A stretch of 64,000 bases of DNA. Origin: Xanthomonas sp. Leaf148 (GTDB lineage Bacteria; Pseudomonadota; Gammaproteobacteria; Xanthomonadales; Xanthomonadaceae). Shown here in pieces: positions 55,302 to 64,000 of this stretch. The position numbers and the translations under genes are program-made. The stretch spans positions 17,628 through 81,627 of the forward strand of contig NZ_LMOP01000014.1 in NCBI RefSeq assembly GCF_001423585.1, in the 5' to 3' direction. Positions within the stretch are counted from its first letter, which is position 1. Every line of letters begins with the position of its first letter. A model generated the notes under the pieces. It was not told the origin of the DNA and ran no database searches. It was given only the letters and a program-made list of their open reading frames with translations.

Positions 55302-57008
55302 TCAGTCCTCCTTGGTGCGGTCCGGTTGCAAACGGGCGAAGGGCCCGATCATGCTGCCGACGAAGCCGCCGGCCTGTGCGGTGCTGAGCATGCCGGCGTC
55401 GTCGTTGCGGCGCAGCGATTGCCAGCCGGCGCCGGTGGCGTCGTAGTCGAAGCTGTACGCGCCACCATCGCCACTGATCTGCAGACGCAGCTGCGTGGTG
55501 GTGGCCGGGATGCGGGTGCGCGCCAGCGTGGTGGTGGTGGCGCCGTCGCGCTTGTCGACAAACACCTCCAGTGCAGCGCCGTCGCGGCGCACGCCCAGCG
55601 CATACCACGCGTTGGCGTTCTGGAACGCGGCCAGCCCGGCCTGCACGCCGGCCTGCGTGGGCACCGCCAGCGCGGTGCTGGCATGAAAGCGGGCGTGTTG
55701 CTGGCGACGCGCCACAAACGCAGGCGTGCCGCTGCCCTCGAGGCCCTGCGCAGTCGCATGCAGGGTCAACCAACCGGCGCGTGCCTGCGTATCGGCCACC
55801 GCGCGTTTGGGTACGCGCAAGCTGAGCCATTCGCGTTGCAAGGTGGCGGCAGTGAAGTCGTCGTGCCAGGTGAAGTTGCCCGACAGCGGCGCCTGGTCGA
55901 CAGGCGACTTTGCCCCCGCAGGTGCGTTGGCGATGGAGGGAATCGGTGTGCGGGCGGGCAGGATCGACGGCCAGCCATCGCGCCACTGCACTGGCAACAA
56001 GAACGTTTCGCGCCCGGTGTTGTAGCGCTCGCCGGAGTACGGCCGGCTGGCCAGAAACACCGCCCACCATTGCCCGTCGGGTGCTTCGACAAAATCGGCA
56101 TGACCGGCGTTGCTGACCGGATGCGCACGCTCGGCGGGCAGGTCGCGCTGGGTGAGGATGGGGTTGTGCGGCGAGGGCGCATACGGCCCCCACACGTTGC
56201 GGCTGCGCAGCACCACCTGCGAATGTTGCAGCCCGGTGCCGCCTTCGGCGCACGACAGGTAGTACCAGCCGTCGCGTTGATACAGGTGCGGGCCTTCGAT
56301 CCAGATCGGCTTGCTGGCCAGGTCAACGCCGCCGTTGAGCAGCACCTTGCGCGGGCCGGTGGGCTGATTGGTGGCGATGTCGAAGCGCTGCATCCAGATC
56401 GCGCGGTGGCCTTCGTACAACGGTGTGCCTTCCGGTGGGCCGTTGTTGAGCAAGTACGCGCTGCCGTCGGTGTCGAAGAACAACGACGGGTCGATCCCTT
56501 CGATGCTCGGCAGCCATGTGAGCGCCGACCAGGGGCCGGATGCACGCTCGGCGCTGGCGATGAAATTGCCGCCGCTGTCCACCGACGTGCCCACCACGTA
56601 GAAGCGCCCGTCGTGATGCCGAATGCTGGCGGCGAACATGCCGCGCGAGACGCCCAGACCGTCGTAGTCGAGCTGGTCGGCACGCTCGACCACATTGCCG
56701 ATCTGCGTCCAGTGCACCAGATCGCGGCTCTCGAACACCGGGATCGCCGGAAAATACGCAAACGTGGAATTGATCAGGTAATAGCGCTCGCCCACGCGGC
56801 TGATGCTGGGATCCGGATAGAAGCCGGCCAGGATCGGGTTGCGGTACTGACCAGCTGCCAGCGGCGCGGCGAACACCGCATCGTCGCCGCGATAATCGAA
56901 CCAATCGAAGGCGACATCGGCAGTGATAGCGGCGCTGGCCTGCGCCTGCGCCACACCAGGCGCAAGCGCTGCCATCAGCAAAGTAAGCGCTGCCGGCAAC
57001 AGGCGCAT
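55302..57008 (-). CDS. GH43 family xylosidase/arabinofuranosidase, exported
   Basis: A 568-residue exported enzyme: signal peptide [18 protein letters not shown], then the propeller with FYPDPSISRVGERYY (Asp), SIEGIDPSLFFDTDG (Asp) and WIEGPHLYQRDG (Glu). The C-terminal 190 residues form a lectin-like beta-sandwich as in family 43 xylosidases. It should release xylose or arabinose from xylan fragments. Its ATG overlaps the stop of the mannonate dehydratase gene (start 57008, stop 57010-57008). Stop 55302 is 2 bases before the GH3 start. Confidence 0.9.
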   Translation of the reverse strand: MRLLPAALTLLMAALAPGVAQAQASAAITADVAFDWFDYRGDDAVFAAPLAAGQYRNPILAGFYPDPSISRVGERYYLINSTFAYFPAIPVFESRDLVHWTQIGNVVERADQLDYDGLGVSRGMFAASIRHHDGRFYVVGTSVDSGGNFIASAERASGPWSALTWLPSIEGIDPSLFFDTDGSAYLLNNGPPEGTPLYEGHRAIWMQRFDIATNQPTGPRKVLLNGGVDLASKPIWIEGPHLYQRDGWYYLSCAEGGTGLQHSQVVLRSRNVWGPYAPSPHNPILTQRDLPAERAHPVSNAGHADFVEAPDGQWWAVFLASRPYSGERYNTGRETFLLPVQWRDGWPSILPARTPIPSIANAPAGAKSPVDQAPLSGNFTWHDDFTAATLQREWLSLRVPKRAVADTQARAGWLTLHATAQGLEGSGTPAFVARRQQHARFHASTALAVPTQAGVQAGLAAFQNANAWYALGVRRDGAALEVFVDKRDGATTTTLARTRIPATTTQLRLQISGDGGAYSFDYDATGAGWQSLRRNDDAGMLSTAQAGGFVGSMIGPFARLQPDRTKED

Positions 57009-58282
57009 CACCAGTCCCACATCGCGCCGTCTTCCAGGCGTGCAATCGGCAATTGCTTGGGCACATAGGGATACTTGGCAGCGAGTTCTTCGTCGATGTC
57101 CACGCCATGCCCTGGGGTTTCGCCGCAATGCAGGCGCCCGTCGCGGAACACGTAGTCGTGCGGGAACACCGCATTGGCTTCGTCGGAATGGAACATGTAC
57201 TCCTGGATGCCGAAGTTGGGCACCCAGGTGTCGAAGTGCAGCGCCGCGCCCATGCACACCGGCGACAGATCGGTGGCGCCGTGGAAGCCGGTGCGCACCT
57301 GATGCAGGGCGGCAAAATCCGCCAGCCGCCGCACATGGGTGATGCCGCCAGCGTGGACAATCGTGGTGCGGATGTAGTCGATCAGTTGCTGCTCGATCAG
57401 GTGCTTGCAGTCCCAGATCGAATTGAACACTTCTCCCACCGCCAGCGGCGTCACCGTGTGCTGGCGAATGATCTCGAAAGCGCGCTGGTTTTCCGCAGGC
57501 GTGGCATCTTCCAGCCAGAACAGCCGGTACGGCTCCAGATCGCGGCCCAGGCGCGCGGCTTCGATCGGTGTGAGCCGGTGATGCGCATCGTGCAGCAATT
57601 CGATTTCATCGCCGTGGTCGTTGCGCAGTTGTTCGAACAGTTTCGGCACCACACCGAGATAGCGCGGCGTGGACCACACGGTTTCGGTGGGCAGTTCGCT
57701 CTCGGCCGGCTCGTAGGGCTTGCCGCCGCTGGAAATGCCATAGGTCTTCTTGATGCCGGGCACGCCGCACTGGGCGCGGATGGCGATAAAGCCCATCTCG
57801 CGGAAGCGTCCCACTTCGTCGCTGGTTTCGGCGATATCGCGGCCGTTGGCGTGGCCGTAGACCAGCGCACCTTCGCGCGAGCGCCCGCCAAGCAGCTGGT
57901 ACAGCGGCATGCCGGCCATCTTGCCCAGGATGTCCCACAGCGCCACGTCCACCGCGGCAATCGCGCTCATCGTCACCGGGCCACGGCGCCAATACGCACC
58001 GCGATAGAAGAACTGCCAGATGTCTTCGATGCGGCCGGCGTCGCGGCCGATCAGGTTCGGCACCAGGTGTTCCTGCAAATATGCCGCCACCGCCAGCTCG
58101 CGGCCATTGAGCGTGGCATCGCCCAGCCCGGTGATGCCCGAGCGGGTACGGATCTTCAAGGTGACGAAATTGCGGCCCGGGCAGGTGACGATGACGCGCG
58201 CCTCGACGATCTCGCGATCGCGGGCTGAGCCTTGCAGCGGAGCAGGGGAGACGGGGGTCTGTGACATCGTGGTCTCGCTCAT
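57008..58282 (-). CDS. uxuA: D-mannonate dehydratase, enolase superfamily (ManD type)
   Basis: A 424-residue cytoplasmic enzyme that dehydrates D-mannonate to 2-keto-3-deoxygluconate, next after fructuronate reductase. ManD signatures visible: YGHANGRD, a DAHHRLTP metal ligand, [28 protein letters not shown] and [10 protein letters not shown]. It is the enolase-type enzyme, not the unrelated UxuA of E. coli, so the symbol marks function only. Start ATG 58282 overlaps the esterase stop; MSQTP at 58267 is an alternative start. It overlaps the GH43 gene at its 3' end. Confidence 0.9.
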   Translation of the reverse strand: MSETTMSQTPVSPAPLQGSARDREIVEARVIVTCPGRNFVTLKIRTRSGITGLGDATLNGRELAVAAYLQEHLVPNLIGRDAGRIEDIWQFFYRGAYWRRGPVTMSAIAAVDVALWDILGKMAGMPLYQLLGGRSREGALVYGHANGRDIAETSDEVGRFREMGFIAIRAQCGVPGIKKTYGISSGGKPYEPAESELPTETVWSTPRYLGVVPKLFEQLRNDHGDEIELLHDAHHRLTPIEAARLGRDLEPYRLFWLEDATPAENQRAFEIIRQHTVTPLAVGEVFNSIWDCKHLIEQQLIDYIRTTIVHAGGITHVRRLADFAALHQVRTGFHGATDLSPVCMGAALHFDTWVPNFGIQEYMFHSDEANAVFPHDYVFRDGRLHCGETPGHGVDIDEELAAKYPYVPKQLPIARLEDGAMWDW

Positions 58283-60243
58283 GGGGAAGAGGCGGTAGTG
58301 ATGGGGAGTTCGAACGGACCGGCGGGCAGGCCGCTGCGGTCGTACAGCGTGCACACTGGGCTGTCGGCCCAGCAGTAGCGCACGCGCGTTGCGGTGATGC
58401 CGGAAGGAATGCGCAGGCTGACTTCGCGGCCCTGCAGCGTGGCGCTGGTGTAGCGGCAACTGTTGGCTGCCGCGGCGCAGACTTCAAAGCCGATCGGCGC
58501 GTCGTTGCCATAACTCAGCAACGCCGCATCCACGTCGTCGAAAGCGATGCGGATACTGTCGCCATCGCGACGTGCGCTGCGCGACACCGGGCCGGACGGC
58601 GCAATCGTCTCGCCATACACCACATGCCGCGCTGCACGCGCCAGGCGCCGCCCAAGTTCCTGCTTGTTGGCCGGATGGATGTCGTAGCGGTCGCCGATGT
58701 CGATGGCCACTGCCAGGCCGGCATGCGCATCGTCTGCAACGAAGCGGCGCTGCGCCTCGCGCAACTGCGCCCAGCCGCTCTCCGCAGGTTGCGTGGGCGG
58801 CGCGCCGTAATTGGCCAGCTGCACAACCAGCAGCGGCAGCTGCGCGCCGAAGCGTGCACGCCAGTCGCGCTGCCACGCCTGCAGCAGCGCCGGGTAATGC
58901 ACCGCGTCGCCGGCATTGGATTCGCCCTGATACCACAGCACGCCACGCAGCCCGAGCTGGCCAAGCGGGGCGATCATGCCGTTGTACAAGGTGGTCAGCC
59001 CGGCCGCCGACGACCACGGCGCGCGTGGCGGTGTGCCCAGTTGCGGCGACACGATCTGGTACTGCCAGGGCGCATCCAGCGGCAACGTGCTGCCATCGCC
59101 AAACTGCAGTGCACGCGATGACGCATCGCCCAGCAATCCACCACGGCGATAGGTGTTGAGCACGTTGAGCACGATGCTGTTGCGCCCGGCATGCAGGTGG
59201 CCACGCGGCAGCGTGTAGCGTCGCGGCTGATCGGCACCGTAACTACTGCCTACGCCGCGTCCATTGACCCAGGTCTGGTCCAGCTCGTCCACCGGCCCCA
59301 GCAACAGGGTTGCTTCCTGCGCGGCCTGCGCTGCGGTCAGCTCAATGGTGGTGCGGTACCAGACCATGCCGTTGAAACCGACCAGCTGCGGCACGCCCCA
59401 GTCGTCCCATGCGCCCAGCGCCGCAGGAGCGGGTTGCCACGCGCCCGGCGCATCCGGTTGCCATGGTGTGCCGTCGCCATGCGCACGCCACCAGGTTTCC
59501 CACAACGTGCCCCAGCGCGGCGCGGCATCGGTCGGGTTGGTGGCGTAACGCGCCAGCACGTCCAGCGCCGGACCATCGTCGCCTGCCGCACGCAATGCCT
59601 TGTCGCCGATCCAGGCCTGCATCTGCGAGCCGCCCCACGAGGCGTTGATCAAGCCCATCGGCACCGCGACGGTCTTCTGCAATTCGCGTGCGAAGTAGTA
59701 ACACGCCGCAGAAAAGTCCTTCACCGTTTCCGGCGTGGTGAGCTGCCACGCCGCCTCGCCACCGAAGTGTGTCTGTGGCGTGGGGCTGGATTGCGCCGGC
59801 ACCTTGAACATGCGGATGCTGGGGTGATCGGCATCGGCAATTTCGCTGCGCGCATCCAGCGAGCGATGTACCTGCAATTCCATGTTGGATTGGCCCGAAC
59901 ACAGCCACACATCGCCAATCACTACATCGCTCACCTGCTGCGTCGTGCCGTTGGGCGTGCTCGCCTGTAAACGGTACGGACCACCGGCCGGGTGTGCAGG
60001 CAGGCGCGCCTGCCAATGGCCATCACGGTCGGCGCGTGCCTGCACCTGCTGCGCATCCAGCTGCACGGTGACGCGTGCGCCGGGCGCCGCATCGCCCCAG
60101 ACCTTGATCGGTGCATCGCGCTGCAACACCACATGATCTTGAAAGAGCGCATGCAGCAACGGTGCATCGGCAGCTTGCGCAGCGTTGGATAGCATCGCCG
60201 CAGACAGCAGCACCGCCAGGGTCGTCATCACGCGCGTGCTCAT
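58279..60243 (-). CDS. Acetylesterase, sialate O-acetylesterase (SASA/GDSL) family
   Basis: A 654-residue exported esterase: signal peptide ([20 protein letters not shown]), catalytic Ser in [10 protein letters not shown] and Asp/His in the segment [13 protein letters not shown], with the second SASA domain [12 protein letters not shown]. An insertion ([17 protein letters not shown]) is a beta galactose-binding-type domain. In a xylan locus it is expected to remove acetyl groups from xylose residues, like axeXA. It overlaps agu67A by 4 bases upstream and mannonate dehydratase by 4 downstream. Confidence 0.88.
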   Translation of the reverse strand: MSTRVMTTLAVLLSAAMLSNAAQAADAPLLHALFQDHVVLQRDAPIKVWGDAAPGARVTVQLDAQQVQARADRDGHWQARLPAHPAGGPYRLQASTPNGTTQQVSDVVIGDVWLCSGQSNMELQVHRSLDARSEIADADHPSIRMFKVPAQSSPTPQTHFGGEAAWQLTTPETVKDFSAACYYFARELQKTVAVPMGLINASWGGSQMQAWIGDKALRAAGDDGPALDVLARYATNPTDAAPRWGTLWETWWRAHGDGTPWQPDAPGAWQPAPAALGAWDDWGVPQLVGFNGMVWYRTTIELTAAQAAQEATLLLGPVDELDQTWVNGRGVGSSYGADQPRRYTLPRGHLHAGRNSIVLNVLNTYRRGGLLGDASSRALQFGDGSTLPLDAPWQYQIVSPQLGTPPRAPWSSAAGLTTLYNGMIAPLGQLGLRGVLWYQGESNAGDAVHYPALLQAWQRDWRARFGAQLPLLVVQLANYGAPPTQPAESGWAQLREAQRRFVADDAHAGLAVAIDIGDRYDIHPANKQELGRRLARAARHVVYGETIAPSGPVSRSARRDGDSIRIAFDDVDAALLSYGNDAPIGFEVCAAAANSCRYTSATLQGREVSLRIPSGITATRVRYCWADSPVCTLYDRSGLPAGPFELPITTASSP

Positions 60244-62441
60244 TTCGGATTTCCTGGTGCGTAGGGAAATTTCAATGCCTGGTAGTACGCCAGCGGATGC
60301 GCAGGCGGCACCACGCCGGCCGGCAATGCGCGCCCTGAGACGCTCTGAAAATAGGCAATGCTGGCATCGCGCCACCACTGTGCTTCGTCCTGCTGGATGG
60401 CTAAAAAATCGCCCACCTGCTGGTAGCGCGGCGCATCGATCTTGCCTGCCAGGCCTTGCCAGGTCGCACGCATCGCACGCACTTCGTCCACGCCATGGTC
60501 GTAATGCCACACCAGCTCATCCCATAGCGGCCGCCCGGAGGCCATGCGCCGGTCCCACGGCACATGGTGGAACCACAGCAGGGACTGCTCGGGCACGCGC
60601 TGCATATCGCCGAACACACGCGCCACCGGCGCGGCGTATTGCGCCACCGCATTGCTGCCGCTGGCGCTGCGATCGAAGCCAATGCCGTTGCGATCGGCGC
60701 GGTGGTAATACACCGGGTCCCAATCCGGCCGCTCGCTGCCCGCATCCCACGGCGCCGGCCCGTAGTGATGGCCGCGCCCCATCAGGTGGTGCAGCCCGAG
60801 CGGGGTCATGTAATCCACCACCGCCTCGCGCGAGCGCAGCATCATGCCGACCACCGGTGTTACCACCGCAGGGTCGTTGGACAGGGTCATGCGCACCCAG
60901 TCCTGCGCGATGGCCTCTGGCGACAACGCCGGATCCCAGGCCAACCGCCCGTAGGCGTACCAGTTGGCCTGATCGAAAAGCGAGCCGCTCCAGTTGCGAT
61001 CCGCCCCGATATTGGCCACGCCGGCAATGCCGGTGAGGCGCGGACGCTTGCCAGCGTTGAATAGCGTGCCGTCCACCGTTTTTGCCACCGTCGAGCCCTT
61101 GCCGCGCGCATAGGTATCGGCCTGCAGGGTCTCGGCAAACAGCGTGCCCAGATACGCCAGATGGGTGGAAAAGCCCAGATACTCCTTGGTGATCTGAAAC
61201 TCCGGCATCAGCGGTGTCTTGTGCATCGCGCCGAACAACGGATGAAACGGCTCGCGCGGTTGAAAGTCGATCGCGCCATTTTTGACCTGCACGATCACGT
61301 TGTCGCGGAAGGCGCCGTCGAGCGGGACGAACTCGCTATACGCCTGCTTGGCGCGGTCGTCCGGCTGCTCGTGCGAATAGACGAACGCGCGCCACATCAC
61401 CACGCCGCCGTGCGGCGCCAGCGCGTCGGCCAACAGGTTTGCGCCATCGGCATGGGAGCGCCCGTAATCCTGCGGTCCGGGCTGGCCTTCGGAGTTGGCC
61501 TTGACCAGGAACCCGCCAAAATCCGGAATGCGCGCGTAGATCTCGTCGGCCTTGGTCCGCCACCACTGCTGCACCTGCGGGTCCAGCGGGTCGGCGGTGT
61601 GCAGGCCGCCAATCTCGATCGGCGCACTGAAGCGCGCGCTGAGAAACACGCGGATGCCGTAGGGACGAAACACCGTGGCCAGCGCCGCGGCCTTGTCCAG
61701 ATACTGCGGAGTCAGGCTCCAGGCTTTGGCATTGACGTTGTTGAGCACGGTTCCGTTGATGCCCAGCGATGCGTTGGCGCGCGCATAGTCGGTGTAACGC
61801 GGGTCCAGGTAGCCGGGCAGGGTCTGCCAGTTCCACAACGATGCACCGGCATAGCCGCGCTCCACCACGCCATCCAGGTTGTCCCAATGGTTGAGCATGC
61901 GCAGCTGCAAGCGCGGCGATTCGCGCACGTTCAGCGCGGTGATCGGTTGGCCGGTCTGCAGCAGGCGCAGGAAATGAAAGGCGCCATACAACGCGCCGAC
62001 ATCGCTGCCGCCCACGATGGCGGTGGCGCGATGTCCATCCACGCGCACCGTCTGGATCAGATACCCCTCACGGCCCAGATCGCCGGTTTTCAGCTGTAAT
62101 GCGGCGATTTGCGGTGCGTTGGCGGCGCCTAGCAAGAGTGCGCCATCGGCCGTCACCGTGGTAGCGCTCTGCAGCGCGTGGCCGAGCAAGCCCTGCACGC
62201 CGCGCGCCAGCTCATCGCGCGCCGCATGCAGGGTGGGCGAATCGCCGGCAACCACCAAGGTCCGTGCGCTTGCCTGCAACTGCGCGGCGTCGCGCACGCT
62301 CTGGTAGCGCAACCATAATTCGTAGCCATCTTCGGCCTGTACCGGTGCCGCCGGTAGCAGCACAGCGCCCAACAGCACCAGACACATCAGCGCCAACGCA
62401 CGCACGCTTGCGCGAGTGCGTCCCATCGGCCAAGCGCTCAT
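60240..62441 (-). CDS. agu67A: Alpha-glucuronidase, GH67
   Basis: A 733-residue enzyme that removes 4-O-methylglucuronate side groups from xylo-oligosaccharides. An N-terminal signal peptide is followed by the beta domain and the barrel with [32 protein letters not shown] and [19 protein letters not shown]; the C-terminal helical part has [21 protein letters not shown]. These GH67 signatures match the family. Start 62441 is chosen; GH67 proteins of Xanthomonas have a periplasmic location. Its stop codon overlaps the esterase start (ATGA). It is divergent from the regulator gene. Confidence 0.94.
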   Translation of the reverse strand: MSAWPMGRTRASVRALALMCLVLLGAVLLPAAPVQAEDGYELWLRYQSVRDAAQLQASARTLVVAGDSPTLHAARDELARGVQGLLGHALQSATTVTADGALLLGAANAPQIAALQLKTGDLGREGYLIQTVRVDGHRATAIVGGSDVGALYGAFHFLRLLQTGQPITALNVRESPRLQLRMLNHWDNLDGVVERGYAGASLWNWQTLPGYLDPRYTDYARANASLGINGTVLNNVNAKAWSLTPQYLDKAAALATVFRPYGIRVFLSARFSAPIEIGGLHTADPLDPQVQQWWRTKADEIYARIPDFGGFLVKANSEGQPGPQDYGRSHADGANLLADALAPHGGVVMWRAFVYSHEQPDDRAKQAYSEFVPLDGAFRDNVIVQVKNGAIDFQPREPFHPLFGAMHKTPLMPEFQITKEYLGFSTHLAYLGTLFAETLQADTYARGKGSTVAKTVDGTLFNAGKRPRLTGIAGVANIGADRNWSGSLFDQANWYAYGRLAWDPALSPEAIAQDWVRMTLSNDPAVVTPVVGMMLRSREAVVDYMTPLGLHHLMGRGHHYGPAPWDAGSERPDWDPVYYHRADRNGIGFDRSASGSNAVAQYAAPVARVFGDMQRVPEQSLLWFHHVPWDRRMASGRPLWDELVWHYDHGVDEVRAMRATWQGLAGKIDAPRYQQVGDFLAIQQDEAQWWRDASIAYFQSVSGRALPAGVVPPAHPLAYYQALKFPYAPGNPK

Positions 62442-62602
62442 GCCGTACGCTCGGATGCGGCAACAGCGGTTGCGCGCATCACCCCGCTCTGTCTGCTTCC
62501 CGGTACCATGACGTGCATCCTCATGCCCGCACCCGCTGCACGTGCACCGGCAGCAACACGCATGCATCCGCCAACGTTCGTTCGCACTTGAAGAGGCCAC
62601 GC

Positions 62603-63670
62603 TTGGAGAAGGTCAGGAAATCGGTCCGCCGCACCAGCCGCGCGACCACCATCGACGAGGTAGCGGCGCTGGCAAAGGTGTCGCCGATGACCGTTTCGCG
62701 TGTGGTCAACAATAACGGCAGCGTGCGCGATGCCACCCGCGAGCGCGTGATGCGTGCGGTCGACAAACTCGGCTACACACCCAACCTCGCCGCAAGTGCG
62801 CTGGCCGCTGCGCAGAGCACGCGCATTGCGCTGATCTACAGCGACCCCAGCGGCGCGTATCTGCGCGAGTTGCTGCTGGGCGTGCTGCGAGTCGCCTCGC
62901 GCACTTCGATCCAGCTGGTGATCGACTGCTGGGACGATCTGGACGCCGATGCCGAACGCAAGGCCGCGCGCAAACTCGCCAAGGGTGTGGCCGGGGTGAT
63001 CCTGCCGCCGCCGTTGTGCGAATCCCGTGCTGCGGTGCTGGAACTGGTGCGCGCCAAGGTGCCGGTGGTAGTGATCGCGTCCAATCATTTCAGTCCCGAC
63101 GTGGCCTGTGTGCGCATCGATGAATTTGCTGCGGCCAAGGAGATCACCGAGCATCTGATCGAGCAGGGGCATACCCGCATCGGCTATATCGCCGGACACC
63201 CCAATCTGTCGGCCAGCACGCGGCGTTTCGAAGGATTTCAGGCCGCGCTTGCGCAAGCCGGGCTGCGTCTGGACAAGCATCTGGTGCAACCGGGCGACTA
63301 CACCTACCGCTCGGGTCTGCTGGCGGCCGAAAAACTGCTGGCCCGCAAGCGCCGTCCCAGCGCGATCTTCGCCAGCAACGACGACATGGCCGCTGCGGCC
63401 ATCTCGGTGGCGCATCGGCGTGGGCTGGACGTGCCACGCGATCTGTCGGTCGTTGGCTTCGACGACACCTCCGCCGCCACTGCCGTCTGGCCCGAACTCA
63501 CCACCGTGCAGCAGCCCATCGCCGCCATGGCCGATGCCGCGCTGGACATCTTGTTGAAGACGATTCGCGCCAAGGAACGCACGTCGAAGATGGTCGATCA
63601 TGTGGTCGCGCACCTGCTGGTCAAGCGGGATTCGGTGGCCGCACCGATCGCAATCGGCCCGGCCGAGTAA
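62603..63670 (+). CDS. xylR: LacI family repressor of the xylan locus (XylR-like)
   Basis: A 355-residue regulator. The N-terminal helix-turn-helix is [20 protein letters not shown] followed by [13 protein letters not shown] and hinge [13 protein letters not shown], then the sugar-binding core from about residue 75. The start is set at TTG 62603, about 6 bases after AAGAGG; no ATG gives a good signal. It would bind the boxes at 36687 and 36848 and dissociate with xylan-derived inducer. The divergent neighbour is agu67A, with 161 bp between. The symbol is by analogy. Confidence 0.86.
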   Translation: MEKVRKSVRRTSRATTIDEVAALAKVSPMTVSRVVNNNGSVRDATRERVMRAVDKLGYTPNLAASALAAAQSTRIALIYSDPSGAYLRELLLGVLRVASRTSIQLVIDCWDDLDADAERKAARKLAKGVAGVILPPPLCESRAAVLELVRAKVPVVVIASNHFSPDVACVRIDEFAAAKEITEHLIEQGHTRIGYIAGHPNLSASTRRFEGFQAALAQAGLRLDKHLVQPGDYTYRSGLLAAEKLLARKRRPSAIFASNDDMAAAAISVAHRRGLDVPRDLSVVGFDDTSAATAVWPELTTVQQPIAAMADAALDILLKTIRAKERTSKMVDHVVAHLLVKRDSVAAPIAIGPAE

Positions 63671-63675
63671 AAGCG

Positions 63676-63714
63676 GCTAGCGCACCACGGTGTCGCTGCA
63701 AGGTGGGCGCTAGC
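63676..63714. terminator. Possible hairpin between convergent xylR and xylA
   Basis: GCTAGCGC (63676-63683) and GCGCTAGC (63707-63714) are complementary with a 23-base loop, 6 bases after the xylR stop. No T tract is present, so this is weak. The rest of the gap to 63889 shows nothing. Confidence 0.35.
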
Positions 63715-63889
63715 TGGGGTGTGCATGTCTCACGTGTGTTGTGCGGTTGTCGGTGCAGTGATCCCCTGACTAGAGCACCACGTTGTCAGCCATGTCGATA
63801 CGTCGCGCGGTCACGTGCATCGCGTAGTGGCAATGCACGCAGTTGCCGTACACGCGCGGCGTCATACGACGCGCGTGCGATGGCAAACA

Positions 63890-64000
63890 TCAACGCGTCA
63901 GGTACTGATTGATCAGGTTTTCGTAGGCTTCCTGGCGGCCGCTGATCTGGGTCGGCACATTGCCGGCCGCATGCTTGGCCACGTCCACCAGCGTGCTGGA
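63890..64000 (-). CDS. xylA: Xylose isomerase, C-terminal fragment cut by window edge
   Basis: The minus-strand frame reads to TGA at 63892-63890 and ends with the C-terminal family signature (ISGRQE then [11 protein letters not shown]). Xylose isomerase turns D-xylose into D-xylulose. Only the last 36 residues lie in the window. Position beside the xylan regulator supports the call. Confidence 0.88.
   Translation of the reverse strand, partial: SSTLVDVAKHAAGNVPTQISGRQEAYENLINQYLTR

Noticed and set aside
55300..56253. Upstream extension of the GH3 frame
   Set aside because: It overlaps the GH43 gene and lacks a signal peptide; AAGGAGG precedes the ATG at 55299.
62159..62172. TGGTAGCGCTCTGC, similar to the xyl-box
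   Set aside because: It is inside the agu67A coding region and differs at three of the last four positions. I would not call it an operator without binding data.
63703..63912. Plus-strand 69-codon frame near the right edge
   Set aside because: No ribosome binding site or motif; it overlaps the end of xylA on the other strand.
1..64000. tRNA or rRNA genes
   Set aside because: I found no cloverleaf with conserved GTTCGAATC-type arm and no ribosomal RNA sequence in either strand.

Overview
The window is high-GC bacterial chromosome with dense genes, LacI-type regulators, several giant TonB-dependent receptors, tryptophan-halogenase-like flavoproteins and a complete xylan/glucuronoxylan utilisation locus. 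This combination, plus boxes reading TGGTAGCGCTAACA in front of the receptor and transporter genes, points strongly to Xanthomonas (Gammaproteobacteria, plant-associated). I recognised families from the translated sequence alone; no database search was run.

Region 1 (1-5332): a divergently placed, edge-truncated gene (probably an AAA+/MoxR ATPase) and a tightly packed five-gene operon of the uncharacterised STM4015-STM4014-STM4013-STM4012-STM4011 families: a leucine-rich-repeat protein with an acidic tail, an ATP-grasp protein, an alkaline-phosphatase-fold hydrolase and two different radical SAM enzymes. This is the best candidate here for an undescribed biochemical system. Region 2 (5333-9626): a recent 174-bp copy of part of plsB, yceH, an e(P4)-type acid phosphatase lipoprotein, pyrF, a probable three-hairpin small RNA behind a perfect 14-bp palindrome, a decayed halogenase 3' end and a low-GC secreted protein. 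Region 3 (9627-18852): LacI regulator, two paralogous Oar-like receptors and a flavin-dependent halogenase, all on the minus strand. Region 4 (19253-25461): lipoprotein, plsB, a tandem 129-bp repeat array, an MDR oxidoreductase, REP-like palindromes and a DUF465 protein. Region 5 (25603-30195): small, partly low-GC genes including an intact RraB-family gene and a decayed copy of it, YbjQ, and a lipocalin.

Region 6 (30833-64000) is the xylan locus. The outer-membrane receptor (33630-36563) would import xylo-oligosaccharides. Two GH10 xylanases, GH43 enzymes, a GH3 xylosidase, the GH67 alpha-glucuronidase, a GH2 enzyme and an acetylesterase would remove backbone and side groups. A GPH-type symporter and a hexuronate MFS transporter would move products across the inner membrane. 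Glucuronate isomerase, fructuronate reductase and mannonate dehydratase would process glucuronate, and xylose isomerase (cut by the right edge) would process xylose. A LacI-family repressor (XylR-like, 62603-63670) is the likely regulator through the boxes at 36687-36700 and 36848-36861. The agu67A-esterase-mannonate dehydratase-GH43-GH3 genes overlap by 1 to 4 bases or are 2 bases apart, so they are very probably one operon.

The xylan locus is split at 46193-50834 by genes with no evident xylan role: a kelch protein, a lysine/alanine-rich histone-like protein, a DUF2256 protein, a low-GC orphan protein with a type I restriction HsdR-like nuclease domain, and a glyoxalase-fold protein.
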